NCBI GenBank assembly: GCA_015499985.1
Contig: JAAAUF010000345.1
Coordinates: forward strand, 1 to 29,440
Length of the DNA stretch: 29,440 bases
Reading direction: 5' to 3'
Origin: Haplosporangium gracile
Lineage: Eukaryota; Mortierellomycota; Mortierellomycetes; Mortierellales; Mortierellaceae
Shown: one piece after another, positions 1-8,858 of the stretch
Layout: every line of letters starts with the position of its first letter
Numbering within the stretch: position 1 is the stretch's first letter
Notes under the pieces: model-generated
The model's database searches: none
The model's input: only the letters and a program-made list of their open reading frames with translations
What the model was told of the DNA's origin: nothing
Made by a program: the position numbers and the translations under genes

Positions 1-457
1 CGAGAGCCTCGGACGAGATCTGCTGCTTCTCGTCGCAGAGCAAGTGGACGCAGAGAGGGAACTCGTCAACACCGGCCTTCTTACGACCAAGATCGTAGAT
101 ACGGATCTTGGGGTCTGGTAGTCAAAGGGAAGAAATGGGCATCGGGTATTAGCAAACGAGACCTTGCTTTTCAGGTGCTGTGTGGAGCGGTGACCGCCTC
201 GTTATCTCCTTTATCCATTGATATTCTCTTTCAAGAGTCATAGTTTGAAGCTCGGAGAAAAATGCTCCCGTATGATCCCCAATCGTCCTGTATTGTATAT
301 TCAACGGTCAAGTCCAATGGTCAAGTCCAATTGAGATATTTCCTTCGTCCCGAACAAGCTGGAAAAACGACTCACCAGGGACACCACGGCAGAAGCGAGA
401 CTTGGGGTAAGCCTTGTTCTTCTGGTATCTGTAGCAACGAGCTGGACGACGACCCAT
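1..457 (-). CDS. RPL10: 60S ribosomal protein uL16 (RPL10), 5' part, truncated by window edge
   Basis: Cytosolic large-subunit protein uL16, which sits near the peptidyl-transferase centre. Two exons are visible on the minus strand: 376-457 (ATG at 457-455) and 1-114, separated by a 261-nt intron (115-375) with a GTGAG donor and a CAG acceptor. The joined 65 codons begin [20 protein letters not shown] and run on through [20 protein letters not shown] to [11 protein letters not shown]. This is the highly conserved uL16 N terminus, with the intron inside the Asp codon of the VPD motif. The rest lies beyond position 1. The start follows a pyrimidine-rich leader (CTCTACTCTCAC...), typical of fungal ribosomal-protein genes. 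The intron holds a perfect 13-nt tandem duplication (306-331). The identification is secure; the C-terminal two thirds cannot be judged. Confidence 0.96.
306..331. repeat. 13-nt tandem duplication in the RPL10 intron
   Basis: Two perfect head-to-tail copies of GGTCAAGTCCAAT lie at 306-318 and 319-331, inside the RPL10 intron. They are flanked by short complementary arms (ATATTCAA before, TTGAGATATT after) that could form an imperfect hairpin. No function is evident. Confidence 0.8.
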
Positions 458-1540
458 TTTGACTAACAGAGCGAATAGTGAGAGTAGAGACGATTCGTGG
501 GTTAGGATTCATCTCTAAATCGATCGAGGTGGTTTGTGTTCGAGTGTGTGGATTCCTGACGTTTGGTCATTCCTCCTGTCTGGCGAGAAAAAAAAAATTG
601 CTAATCCGTGTGCCCCGTCAAAAGGGTTGTTGAGGGAGAACAAGAAAAGCTTGACAACAACTATTGCAGGAGAGGGTGGATGCTGTTTGTTGTAAAGTTG
701 TTGTGTGTTGTCACTGCTGGCATCTGTTGGCTGGTTGTATCTCTCGAGCACAAGCTGATCGATCAAAGAGAGGTTCACCATGCCTCAACGGGCGGGTTGC
801 ACCACTCTGAAAGTTGTGACCTCTAAACTAGATTGTCGATCAGGTTTGTTCTGTACTGTTGGGAGAACGTACAACCTCGATGGCATCGCCGGGGATGGTT
901 GCGGGTCGATGGAAGACATAAGATGTCTGTCGAATGGCCTGCTGGGTTCTGATTGTTTGTGTGTGCCAGCCTCCTTCCGCCTCTAAACTGACCGAACTGA
1001 CAATGGGCGATAAAAGTGGAATCATCAATCGACGATGAGTTTCCCGAAGTGAACTTCCTGACTCTCTGAACTTCCTGCATGTCGCTCTCCGTCTCCCTTA
1101 AGCGAAAGGGATCGCATGGACGATTGATTGATAGAATGCTTAGGACGATGCGATGCACCGATCGATGGATGCCTTCCTCTGACTTCAACGATCCGTCGTT
1201 GAGCCGTCGTTTCGTTCAATTACATTTTTTTTGGGATGGTTTGAGAAGGAACAAATCAGACCCCTCGGCAATCGACATATAAATTTCATTCGAAAGTTAA
1301 GGGGATCGCCTTCGCTCTCAATTGCTCCATCTTGAAATAATCCCACAGACCGACACGATCTCACATTTGTTGCATTCAGCCCAATATGAGAAAAAATATC
1401 GTTATTTGCAACAGTAAGCAGCTATGGGAGTATGTACAAGACAGCAAGCAAAGAGGCGAGATAAAATATGGATATATTGGTGCTGCGGAAAAATGTCCAT
1501 CAAGGAGCTCACATGCAAAGCAAGGGACAACGAAGCGGAC
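458..1540. other. Intergenic region: RPL10 promoter/leader and 3' flank of the acidic-protein gene
   Basis: No open frame here looks like a protein: the short frames on both strands lack family features and bias. The part next to 458 is the minus-strand RPL10 leader, with pyrimidine runs and a poly(T) tract on the sense strand (about 590-600 on plus as poly-A). A TATAAAT-like string lies at about 1276-1282 but is not placed for either neighbour. The end next to 1540 is the 3' flank of the acidic-protein gene. No tRNA or snoRNA was recognised. Confidence 0.5.
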
Positions 1541-2386
1541 CTAGTTTTCATAGTCGCTCTCCTCGGCGTCCAGCTTGAAGAGTCGATCCTTCTTGGTAAC
1601 CTTGCCCGGTAACGCCGCCTCTGCCTCCAATTCCTCATCATCATCCACAAACGGAGCATCATTTTCCTCATCCTCAACCCCAGTATTCATCCTGTATGGC
1701 TCCCCATCTTGACTACCATCCTCATCATCATCGTCCAGATACCGAGTCTGCCTCGTCATTGGCTTCAACAGCCTTCCCCCACCTCTAGCTGCCGTCAACT
1801 CCTCGCCACCACCGTTGTCACCCAAATCCTCAAACTGAGCATCCAACTCGTCCCAATCAATCCGTGTAGCGCCTTCCAAATCATCATCCGACAACGCAAT
1901 GGGTCCTCGTGTAGCGTTGCTACCACTATTCTGTCCTCCAAACATTTGAAGAGGGATAGTCAAACTCCGTGGGATGAGTGTTGATGCTTTTCGGAAACAG
2001 AATAGTAGTCCTGCCAACGAGCATATTGTGATGAGTATCGACTATTTTTCAATCGTATAGAAAAATGAGATACAATGTTGAGTGAGAAGTTTCTCCGCTA
2101 GTAGAAAAGCTAATGTAACCTGGTAGGAAATATGAGTGGAAGTAAAAGCAAGCAGAAACAACTTACGAAACCCATGCCGACGGTAGGGTCATCGTCGCCA
2201 AAGCCAGCTATATGCGCCAAGGAAATGGAAAATGTACAACCGTAAGGTATTTGTATGAAGTAAAAAAAAAAAAGAGTTAAAACGGCTCATCAGGACCACA
2301 GCTCCTAAAGGTCATCTTCAGTTTTTATGAACGAGTCATTCACACCTACTTGGCGTGGCACCCGTGTCAAAGCGTATGAATGGCAT
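1541..2386 (-). CDS. Small acidic protein of unknown function
   Basis: Not recognised. Proposed minus-strand exons are 2350-2386 (37 nt), 2167-2207 (41 nt) and 1541-1930, giving 155 residues. The start is the ATG at 2386-2384 in an ACACAATGCC context after a pyrimidine-rich leader; the protein begins MPFIRFDTGATPTGFGDDDP. Donors are GTAGGT and GTAAGT. The first acceptor is TATAG and the second is a CAG at 1933-1931, chosen because it is the only phase-0 acceptor before the long open frame. The body is strongly acidic, with runs of Asp/Glu (DDDDEDGS, VEDEENDAPFVDDDEELEAE) and a lysine-rich patch KVTKKDRL before the C terminus ...DAEESDYEN. It has no signal peptide or membrane segment and is probably intrinsically disordered. 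Many Ser/Thr-acidic sites would suit CK2, whose beta-subunit gene is adjacent, but that is only a curiosity. The first two exons are less certain than the last. Confidence 0.6.
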
Positions 2387-2695
2387 TGTGTAAATGGGAC
2401 AAAGAAAGGGGAGTGAGAAAAATAAGAAAGTCGAAGGGTGGGTACAAAGGCCAAGAATTCAGAACTTGGAAGGAAAACGGTCCTGTGCTTTCGTTGAATG
2501 CTCCACCAATGGCTTTAATGGGCTTGCCCCTTAAATCTCGTTCAAATGCGTTCATTTTGTATGCGTATTCCTTCATTTATTCGTACAGGCAAATAATTCT
2601 GTTATCAACGGCCTCGCTTACTCTACCGTCATCTCCTTTGTTTCCATGCTCATTCTCCTCCTCCGATTACCCTCTGCTCAAAAGAGACTGCCACA
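2387..2695. other. Intergenic spacer, 3' of CK2 beta and 5' of the acidic-protein gene
   Basis: About 310 nt between the CK2 beta stop and the next minus-strand start. It contains a pyrimidine-rich leader on the minus strand near 2387-2440. The short open frames on both strands look random and no other element was seen. Confidence 0.5.
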
Positions 2696-4042
2696 TTAGT
2701 TCACATCAGCCATAGCGCCAGACTCTGTTGCAACACCAGTTCCGTCAGCCACCCTATTCTTATGATTCTGCTGTCCAGATGAAGGGCCCTGTGCGGCCGT
2801 CGTGGGGAGTCCCTCGATGCCTGCCATGATCCTCGCATGACTCTCCTCGCGGATCATATCCTGGTATCGGTGCTGCTTAGCAACATCGTGCAACTTAAAT
2901 CCGAAAATACGTGGCACGTAGCGGTCCGTGCTCTTGGGTGGCACCAATTGAGGGTAGACCTGGAAGAGCATGTGGGGGAAACTGCAGCCAAAGTAAGCGC
3001 CGTCGATCGAGGCGTGTCGGCTCGATTTGGGGTTGTAAATGTCCTCGCAGCGGCAGCAGAACAGCTTGACAGATTTGGAGTAAGGGACGTCAGAGAGCGC
3101 AACAGGCAGCAGAGGGTGATTGTGGCAGAGTACTCTGGGGCAACGTCCGAAATCGCACTTTTTGAACTTTTCCAGCTGTTGGTGTTTTCAGTCGAAAATG
3201 GTTGTGAATATTATCCCGATAGTTGTTTTAGTGCCGTAGATGAACGAGCCGATACATATGAAAGAAAAATATTGATGGTTAGTGGATATTCCGGATCACT
3301 TCAGGCATCCGTCATTCAACAAGCATGCGTGGCAAACAAAGAGTTCCGTACCATCTTTGTGAGTCCGTGGGTGGTGATGATAAATCTGGCATGGATCAAA
3401 CCATACAAGTGACGAGCCGACTTTTCGACGATATCGCGCATCTCCTCGTCCAAGTTCTCATCTATGAAAGAATGATTTCAATACAACAGAGCGACAAAAG
3501 TCAACCCGAGTTAACGGTGCCGTCTCTTGAGTTTCTTGACATGCAGTTGATCCTTTGACGCTATTCCTGCATCCCCATAGCTGTTAAAATAAAAATAAAC
3601 ATCCTCAATGTCCCATGGATGTTCATGTCGTTCTATGAAACATACCAAGGTTGTCGGTGATCAAGTCCAAAGCCTGCGAGTAATACTGGACCTCCGTGTT
3701 CAATCCAGTCAAATTGAAGCGGTCCAGGATGTACTCCTCATCGACTTCGCAAAAGTATTCGTTGCCCTTGGTGCCCAAGAACCAGTCGATCCAGTACTTG
3801 GTGTAGTCAGAGTCCGATCCGCTTGTGTAGTCATCCACTATCGAACAGAAAACGGAGGGGAGGAAAGAAGTTTACAGGGAGAGAGGGGAGAAAACTCTGT
3901 TAGAAAATAGCATCCTGCAGGGTGCTAAATCCTTGAAAATTCCACAAGGAGCCGGTATGATGACACCTTTATATCTCACTTCGCACAATAATTGTTCGTG
4001 AATAAAGAGGAAATTCAGTCAGATATGAAGTGTTCACTTACT
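2696..4042 (-). CDS. CKB1: Casein kinase II regulatory subunit beta
   Basis: Regulatory beta subunit of the CK2 Ser/Thr kinase; it dimerises through a zinc finger and docks substrates to the catalytic alpha subunits. Minus-strand exons: the A of the ATG at 4042, then 3646-3837, 3352-3461 and 2696-3175; introns 3838-4041, 3462-3645 and 3176-3351. The product is 260 residues. It begins [20 protein letters not shown] and carries the family hallmarks: the [13 protein letters not shown] block, the acidic loop [10 protein letters not shown] (residues 65-74), zinc ligands Cys113 and Cys118 (CPRVLC) with Cys141 and Cys144 (CCRC), then [20 protein letters not shown] and the PRIFGFKLH block. A Gln/Gly/Ala tail of about 50 residues follows the core. 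The initiator is split: exon 1 ends ...ACCACCA before GTAAGTG, and exon 2 opens TGGATGAC after GATAG, which joins to an ideal ACCACCATGG. No in-frame ATG lies upstream in exon 2. Confidence 0.96.
3838..4041 (-). other. Intron that splits the CK2 beta start codon (A|TG)
   Basis: A 204-nt intron with a consensus GTAAGTG donor (4041 downward) and an acceptor TTCTGTTCGATAG ending at 3838. The base before it (4042) is the A and the bases after it (3837-3836) are the TG of the initiator. Without splicing there is no start for the kinase-subunit frame; the first ATG then met in exon 2 (3834-3832) is in another frame. Confidence 0.88.
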
Positions 4043-4049
4043 GGTGGTA

Positions 4050-4070
4050 CTAGTCGAGAACAATTCGCAT
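4050..4070 (-). promoter_or_regulatory. Candidate upstream ORF in the CK2 beta leader
   Basis: If transcription starts upstream of 4070, the leader of exon 1 carries a six-codon frame (Met-Arg-Ile-Val-Leu-Asp-stop). It ends eight bases before the A of the split initiator. The spacing is seen directly; use in translation is inference. Confidence 0.45.
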
Positions 4071-4813
4071 AATGACACCAGACGCAATAAGAAGAATAGT
4101 AATGTAATAAAAATGAGGATCAAATTGGTTACTCAACTGTGCCAAGTGCAGCTGTCCTTTTGTTGACCTCTTCCGTCCGCCAATCAAACTGACTTCTCCT
4201 TGGCTCTGGTGTTGTTTTTTTGTGGATACTTTTCTCGCTTCGTTGAAGAAAGGATGTCGAGTTATAGTATGGGGACAACTCCCCCACTGTGAAATAACAA
4301 TGTGTATCCTGAGATGTATTCCTTAAGCAGGTTGATGAGCATAGGTTCATCTATATGATGGGGCCGCACAGTCATCTGGTCGAGTTTCACAAGAAAGTCC
4401 TGCAAGCCGAGTTTAATTGCGCCCGGCGGTGTTTGTTTGTTGATTTGTCCATTGCTTGTATTCCTGCATATACATACGTTTTGTCTGCTTTGGTGTCGAT
4501 GAAAGAAAGTAAAGCAAAGGGGGTGTTTGTGTAGTGTGGGCGAAGGGATGGAAGGGTGGATTGAGCAGCCAAAGAGGAAAGGAAAAATAAAATAAAATGG
4601 ACTATTCTTCAAGGTGGACGCAAAAAGGCAGCTCTCTGGAAGGCCATCACCACCACACAACAAAACCCTCGGCGACAAGCCACAAATTTGATTTTTCAAC
4701 TACTTTGCCTCCCTGCCTCTCTGCCTGTGCTGAGTCCATATCAAATACACGATGCACAAAAGATGCGATACTGACAACACGGCTTTTAATTATATGCTCG
4801 TAGTGCGATCGGT
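4071..4813. other. Intergenic region: CK2 beta promoter and TFIP11 3' flank
   Basis: About 740 nt between two minus-strand genes. Frames up to 145 codons occur but read as low-complexity translations of pyrimidine tracts. An AT-rich plus-strand string at about 4586-4597 and several Kozak-less ATGs are present. No RNA gene or repeat was recognised. The half nearest 4071 should hold the CK2 beta promoter. Confidence 0.45.
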
Positions 4814-7800
4814 TTATGCTGTCGATCCTCGATTGCGGCCTCCTCCTGCAAGGATCATAAGCTCCTCCAGACCTATAGGCATCCAGATCCCAGTATCCTC
4901 TGCCTTGACAAACGCCACCTCCTCTGTCATATGCACCAGAATGCCTCCTGCAGTACCCGTCGAATTGCCACCCAAACGATACAGCGGCCGGCCAGAACGC
5001 TCGTGCGACAACTTGGTCATCACGAACAAAAGTGAATTTTGAGTCGCATAATCCTGAACAAGTTCCTTGAACGAGACCGACTGGACCAAATGTTTCTTGG
5101 TTTGAAGTCGACCAAAGGAATCCAGCGAGGCGCCATTGGTACCTGCGCCACCCTTGCCCTTGCTCTGCGCCTGAGCTTGAGCCTGCGCCACATCTGCTGG
5201 GGCCATAATCTTCAACCCTGCCATGAACTGATTGATCATATCCAGGCCCTGCCTGAAGCCTGTCGCGACGCCTGTCTCCTGAAGCAGCTCGGCCGGGAAC
5301 AATGATTTCCACCACTGATACCACTGAGAGACTTGGTCGAGGTCTGTGGTCGAAGGATGCGTGAGCCAGAGATAAAGGACCTGGTGCCACTTCGGAAAGA
5401 ACTCGTTGACCAGCAAAGAGCTGAACGTAGTGCTGGGGAAGAACGGATACCAGGGCAGGACTGCCTGGAGGATCTCGATCTTTTGCTCTCGAGGGTTCAC
5501 CTCAAACGCGCCAAGTCCTTCCACCAACTTTGGTAATACCGACCGCAACAGTAACATCTCCATATCTGCTGCCTCGAACACGCCCTTCCATGGTGACAAT
5601 ACAGTAAGTGCACTTGGATCCAAAACTTGCCATGCAACCAACGCAGACGACAACTTCCGGCGAACATCTCCAAACAGCTCTTGGTCCATACGGAACTGGC
5701 CTAGGATTGGCAGCCAGGGGTGAATCCATGTGTGGAGCATGAGCGAATCGCGCGGGCTCCATTTCTCGATCTCCTTGTGAAGTTTCGGCAGAACCAGTTG
5801 GCTGATGATGTTATCCTGCATGAACAACGGTAAAACGGGAGGCGCCCAAGCTTCTAGTAGCTCGATCACTGGGTCAGAGTCGCGAGGGTCCCATGCGTTA
5901 TTCAGGGCTGAGCGGACCTTAGGCAGCCAGTGATGGTGAAGGAGACTCTCGTAGGCAGTCATAGAATCCTGCATTGCGGGCTTTCCTCCGTAGTATCCGT
6001 TTCCGTCACTGTCGGCATTCGCGCCTGACCAGTTCTGACTGTAACTGACCTTGCTAGTCTTAAAGAGCTTCTGCCATTTGCGGAACAGTCCTGCGCCTCG
6101 CGTGGGGTTCTTGAGAACGTCCCAGCTCTTGAAAAGTTTCTTGAACGCGTCCTGAATCGCAGCAACAACGACTTGGTCCAGCTGATACATTTCATACTCG
6201 TCGTAATACAGTCCTGAAAAGAGGTCGAAAGGTTCCTGGAATGCCTTAGCGATAAAATCCTCCTGCATCTCGACAGCCGTGACCCCTGTGGTATCGCTTG
6301 TTGAGTGGCGAATTTCGTCCGCGATCCGCGAGCACTGATCTGTGATAGTCATGACCTTGGCGAGTCGCTCAAGATCCAACTCGTCCTTGTCCACCTGCTG
6401 TTGAATACGGACACTCTCTTTGGCCAAAACTTGAATACGAACATGATCGGCTTTTTGTGTCCGGGCTACTTGCTCCAGATCCGTCGTTGAAATGTCGGCC
6501 ATTAGCTCCATGTTATGCCGTAACTCTGGGAATCGCTCCTGAGACATGGCCACCGCTGTCCTGATCTGGCTCGCCGAGGTCAGTTCCCGTACCTGGATAA
6601 ACAAGACGACATCAGTATACTGGTTAGTAAAGGCACTCTTACTATTACATTATCAATTCAACACAAAACATGAGAATAAGAACTAATATCGTAAGATCAC
6701 ATACTGTCTTTCCTGTCATGTCCAAAATCTTTTGAGGCTGGGCTTGGGCCATGGGGAGATCTCCAGACTCGATCTCCTGCTGGATCTCTGCAGCTGTCTT
6801 GTACTCGATCTTGGGCCCCTTCCGTGAGCTGCGATTGTTCGTCTTTTTCCAACCGTCTGTCTTGACCTCGTACTCTGATTCCTTTTTCAAATTGCCCTTG
6901 GATTTCCGTTTGTCAGGCTGCTCCTCCTCATCCGAACTGACAACGAGTCCGCGTCGTTTTTCCTCTGCGCGGTCCTGATCAGTCTTCTCCTTGAATCCCT
7001 TGAAACCGATACCCATCTTAACAGGTCGTAGCTTGGTTTGAATAGGTTCCACGATACCCGATCCACCGGTACCGAGACCATATCCTTTCTTCCATCCCAT
7101 CTTCTCCAGCATCTTGAGACCGAATCCACTGCCTTTGGCGGAGAAGGCGCCATAATTCTTGTCGACTTTGACTGGTGCGACAAAGGCGACCTCTGGCTTT
7201 GGACTAGATGTTGCGGCCGGTGAGCCCGGGCGAGGGGATGGACTGTTGTCTTTTGAGTCCGTGCCCTGGAACCCAACTCTATTCTTGAAAAAGCTCATAC
7301 TGCCACTGTTGCCGTTCCTGGAGCGTTGGTGGATCCTGGGACTGTTGTCGCGTGATGATACCGATGATCCCGCGTCATTTGAGAGTCCGAGCCCCGCCTT
7401 GATGGATGCTGCCATAGCCTTGTTCTTGCTTTGAGTAGTGTCAGGAGAGTCGGGCGTTGGGGTCGGGGCAGATAATCCAATGACTGGCTTTGAATCCATT
7501 TGAGGCCGCAGCACTTTGTCCTCGTAAGCGTCGACTTCTTCCTGGTCCTTCCTCCGCCGTGCTCTGAATGCGGCTTCTCTCTCCTCTCTCGCCAGTCTGT
7601 CTTCCTCGTCCTCCTCGTCGACATCCATGTCATCGCGGTCATCGCTATCTTGATCGGATCCATCGTCAGAGTACTTTCCACGGCCAGGCCCGCGAACATC
7701 ACTGTCGCTGTCATCACCCATAGAGTGGTCACTGTCAGGGTTGGAGGAATTAAGGTCCTGACCCTGTGTTTCTGGCTCTGTAAAATGCACTTTGCGAGAC

Positions 7801-8317
7801 TGATTCGCGTCCGTCTTCGCAGTCGCATTCGCAGTAGAGGTGGCGGCAACAAACTCGAATCCTTCCCGCTTGCGCCCCTTAGAACTGGATCCTCTTGACC
7901 GTGAGCTTGCGCCATCGTCGTCTGAGTCCCAAAATGAGCCGTAGATGTCTTTGTTTTTGTTCCGTTTGCGCCGCCCGCTGTGCGTTGGGTCTATTGTTAG
8001 TAGGGGAAAGGGGGGGAGGTAGAGGTGGAGGTGGAGGATTTGTCGGTTAATGATTCGATGCTATTCTTGAGAGGCAATAGATAGAATATCACAAAGAGCT
8101 CTTCAGTTGGCTGTGACGATGGAAGAAAAAGGCACGTCGAGTTTTGTGAGCAAGAGCAAATGCGATGCAATGTAATGAAGAAAGGAATGTTGTCAAGTAG
8201 CTTACCTCTGAACTGTTCAGCTTCGTCCTCGAGATCTCTTTGGGAGACGCCTCTGTCGATGGGTTGGTCGTCGTCGGATGAGTACGAGTCCTCGAGTGCG
8301 TGCTTCTTCCGTCCCAT
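4814..8317 (-). CDS. TFIP11: G-patch/GCFC spliceosome-disassembly protein TFIP11 (Ntr1/Spp382 orthologue)
   Basis: Nuclear splicing factor. The family recruits and activates the DEAH helicase Prp43 through its G-patch to dismantle post-splicing intron-lariat spliceosomes. Minus-strand exons: 8206-8317, 6705-7990 and 4814-6592; introns 7991-8205 and 6593-6704. The product is 1058 residues, longer than the roughly 840 of the human protein. Residues 1-210 are the TIP-N region (MGRKKHALEDSYSSDDDQP..., KNKDIYGSFWDSDDDG) with long acidic runs. The G-patch is at about 319-366 (GSGFGLKMLEKMGWKKGYGL, then GIVEPI). A basic linker follows, and then the helical GCFC-type region at about 560-900, with the conserved blocks YYDEYEMYQLDQVV, SWIHPWLP-like TWIHPWLPILGQ, SALVAWQ and FPKWHQVLYLWL. 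The exon 1/2 join uses an AATAG acceptor only a few bases after a perfect TACTAAC branch motif; it is the acceptor that keeps frame. The gene is divergent from the CBS-PB1 gene. Confidence 0.95.
7991..8004 (-). other. TACTAAC branch motif next to the 3' splice site of TFIP11 intron 1
   Basis: Minus-strand CCTACTAACAATAG. The presumed branch adenosine lies about six bases before the final G of the acceptor at 7991. A second CACAG lies 13 nt downstream, and its use would shift the frame. Confidence 0.7.
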
Positions 8318-8438
8318 ATGAGCTTGTCTTTAGATTATGTGCTTGTGTGAGTTGTGAAGGTGTGTGGAGTGAGGAAGGGCAGAGACTATTGTTTGGTTTT
8401 AATGGGAGCAGAGTGAAGGAAAGAAGTGAGTGCTGTTT

Positions 8439-8456
8439 GTGTGTGTGTGTGTGTGT
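8439..8456. repeat. (GT)9 microsatellite
   Basis: Nine uninterrupted GT units in the divergent promoter. On the TFIP11 sense strand it reads as CA repeats, a common leader composition in this window. Confidence 0.9.
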
Positions 8457-8705
8457 CAAGGTGAAGGAGGCTGGAGAAGCTCTGTGCCGTCCTTCCTTTC
8501 ATAGGCCTTTTTTTCTTTTAATCCATGCCCAAGCCACAGGCCACCCAGCAACCAAGACATGAGTGAGTCTCAAAAAGGATATTGGCTTCAGAGACAGGCA
8601 TCGCTTTTTTTCCTTTACTTTTTCCTTCTCTTTTTTGCTTCTTTTCCCTTTTTTTCGTTGTTATTAGCTTCTTTACACACACTCACACTTCCTTTCACAC
8701 TCCAC

Positions 8706-8731
8706 ACTACTACTACTACTACTATTACTAC
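8706..8731. repeat. ACT-triplet microsatellite
   Basis: About six ACT units, then an interrupted ATTACTAC tail, about 130 nt before the CBS-PB1 start. It is noncoding leader or promoter sequence. Confidence 0.85.
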
Positions 8732-8858
8732 ACTCAACTTACTGTCTCATTCACACCGCCAACCGGACAGGATACTCTCGCTGTTCATTTCAACATCTCA
8801 CTCCAACGATAACAACCCAACAAAACAGCTAATATAATACTGATACTGGCTGGACACT

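Larger units (their letters stand above)
8318..8858. promoter_or_regulatory. Bidirectional promoter between TFIP11 and the CBS-PB1 gene
   Basis: A 541-nt head-to-head interval. It contains (GT)9 at 8439-8456, T-rich tracts at about 8600-8665 and an ACT-triplet repeat at 8706-8731, followed by a C/A-rich leader up to the plus-strand ATG at 8859 (GGACACTATGC). No clear TATA box was seen. Both transcripts probably initiate from pyrimidine/CA-rich leaders. Confidence 0.6.

Noticed and set aside
240..300. Possible C/D-box snoRNA in the RPL10 intron
   Set aside because: Only a CTGA-like D box with a poor C box (TATGACT) was found, and there is no terminal stem.
2837..3412. 191-codon plus-strand frame across CK2 beta
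   Set aside because: It is antisense to conserved CK2 beta exons and an intron, and has no family features.
7295..7915. 206-codon minus-strand frame in TFIP11
   Set aside because: It is an alternative frame of the TFIP11 exon. Its Arg/Thr-rich composition is a shadow of the acidic coding frame.
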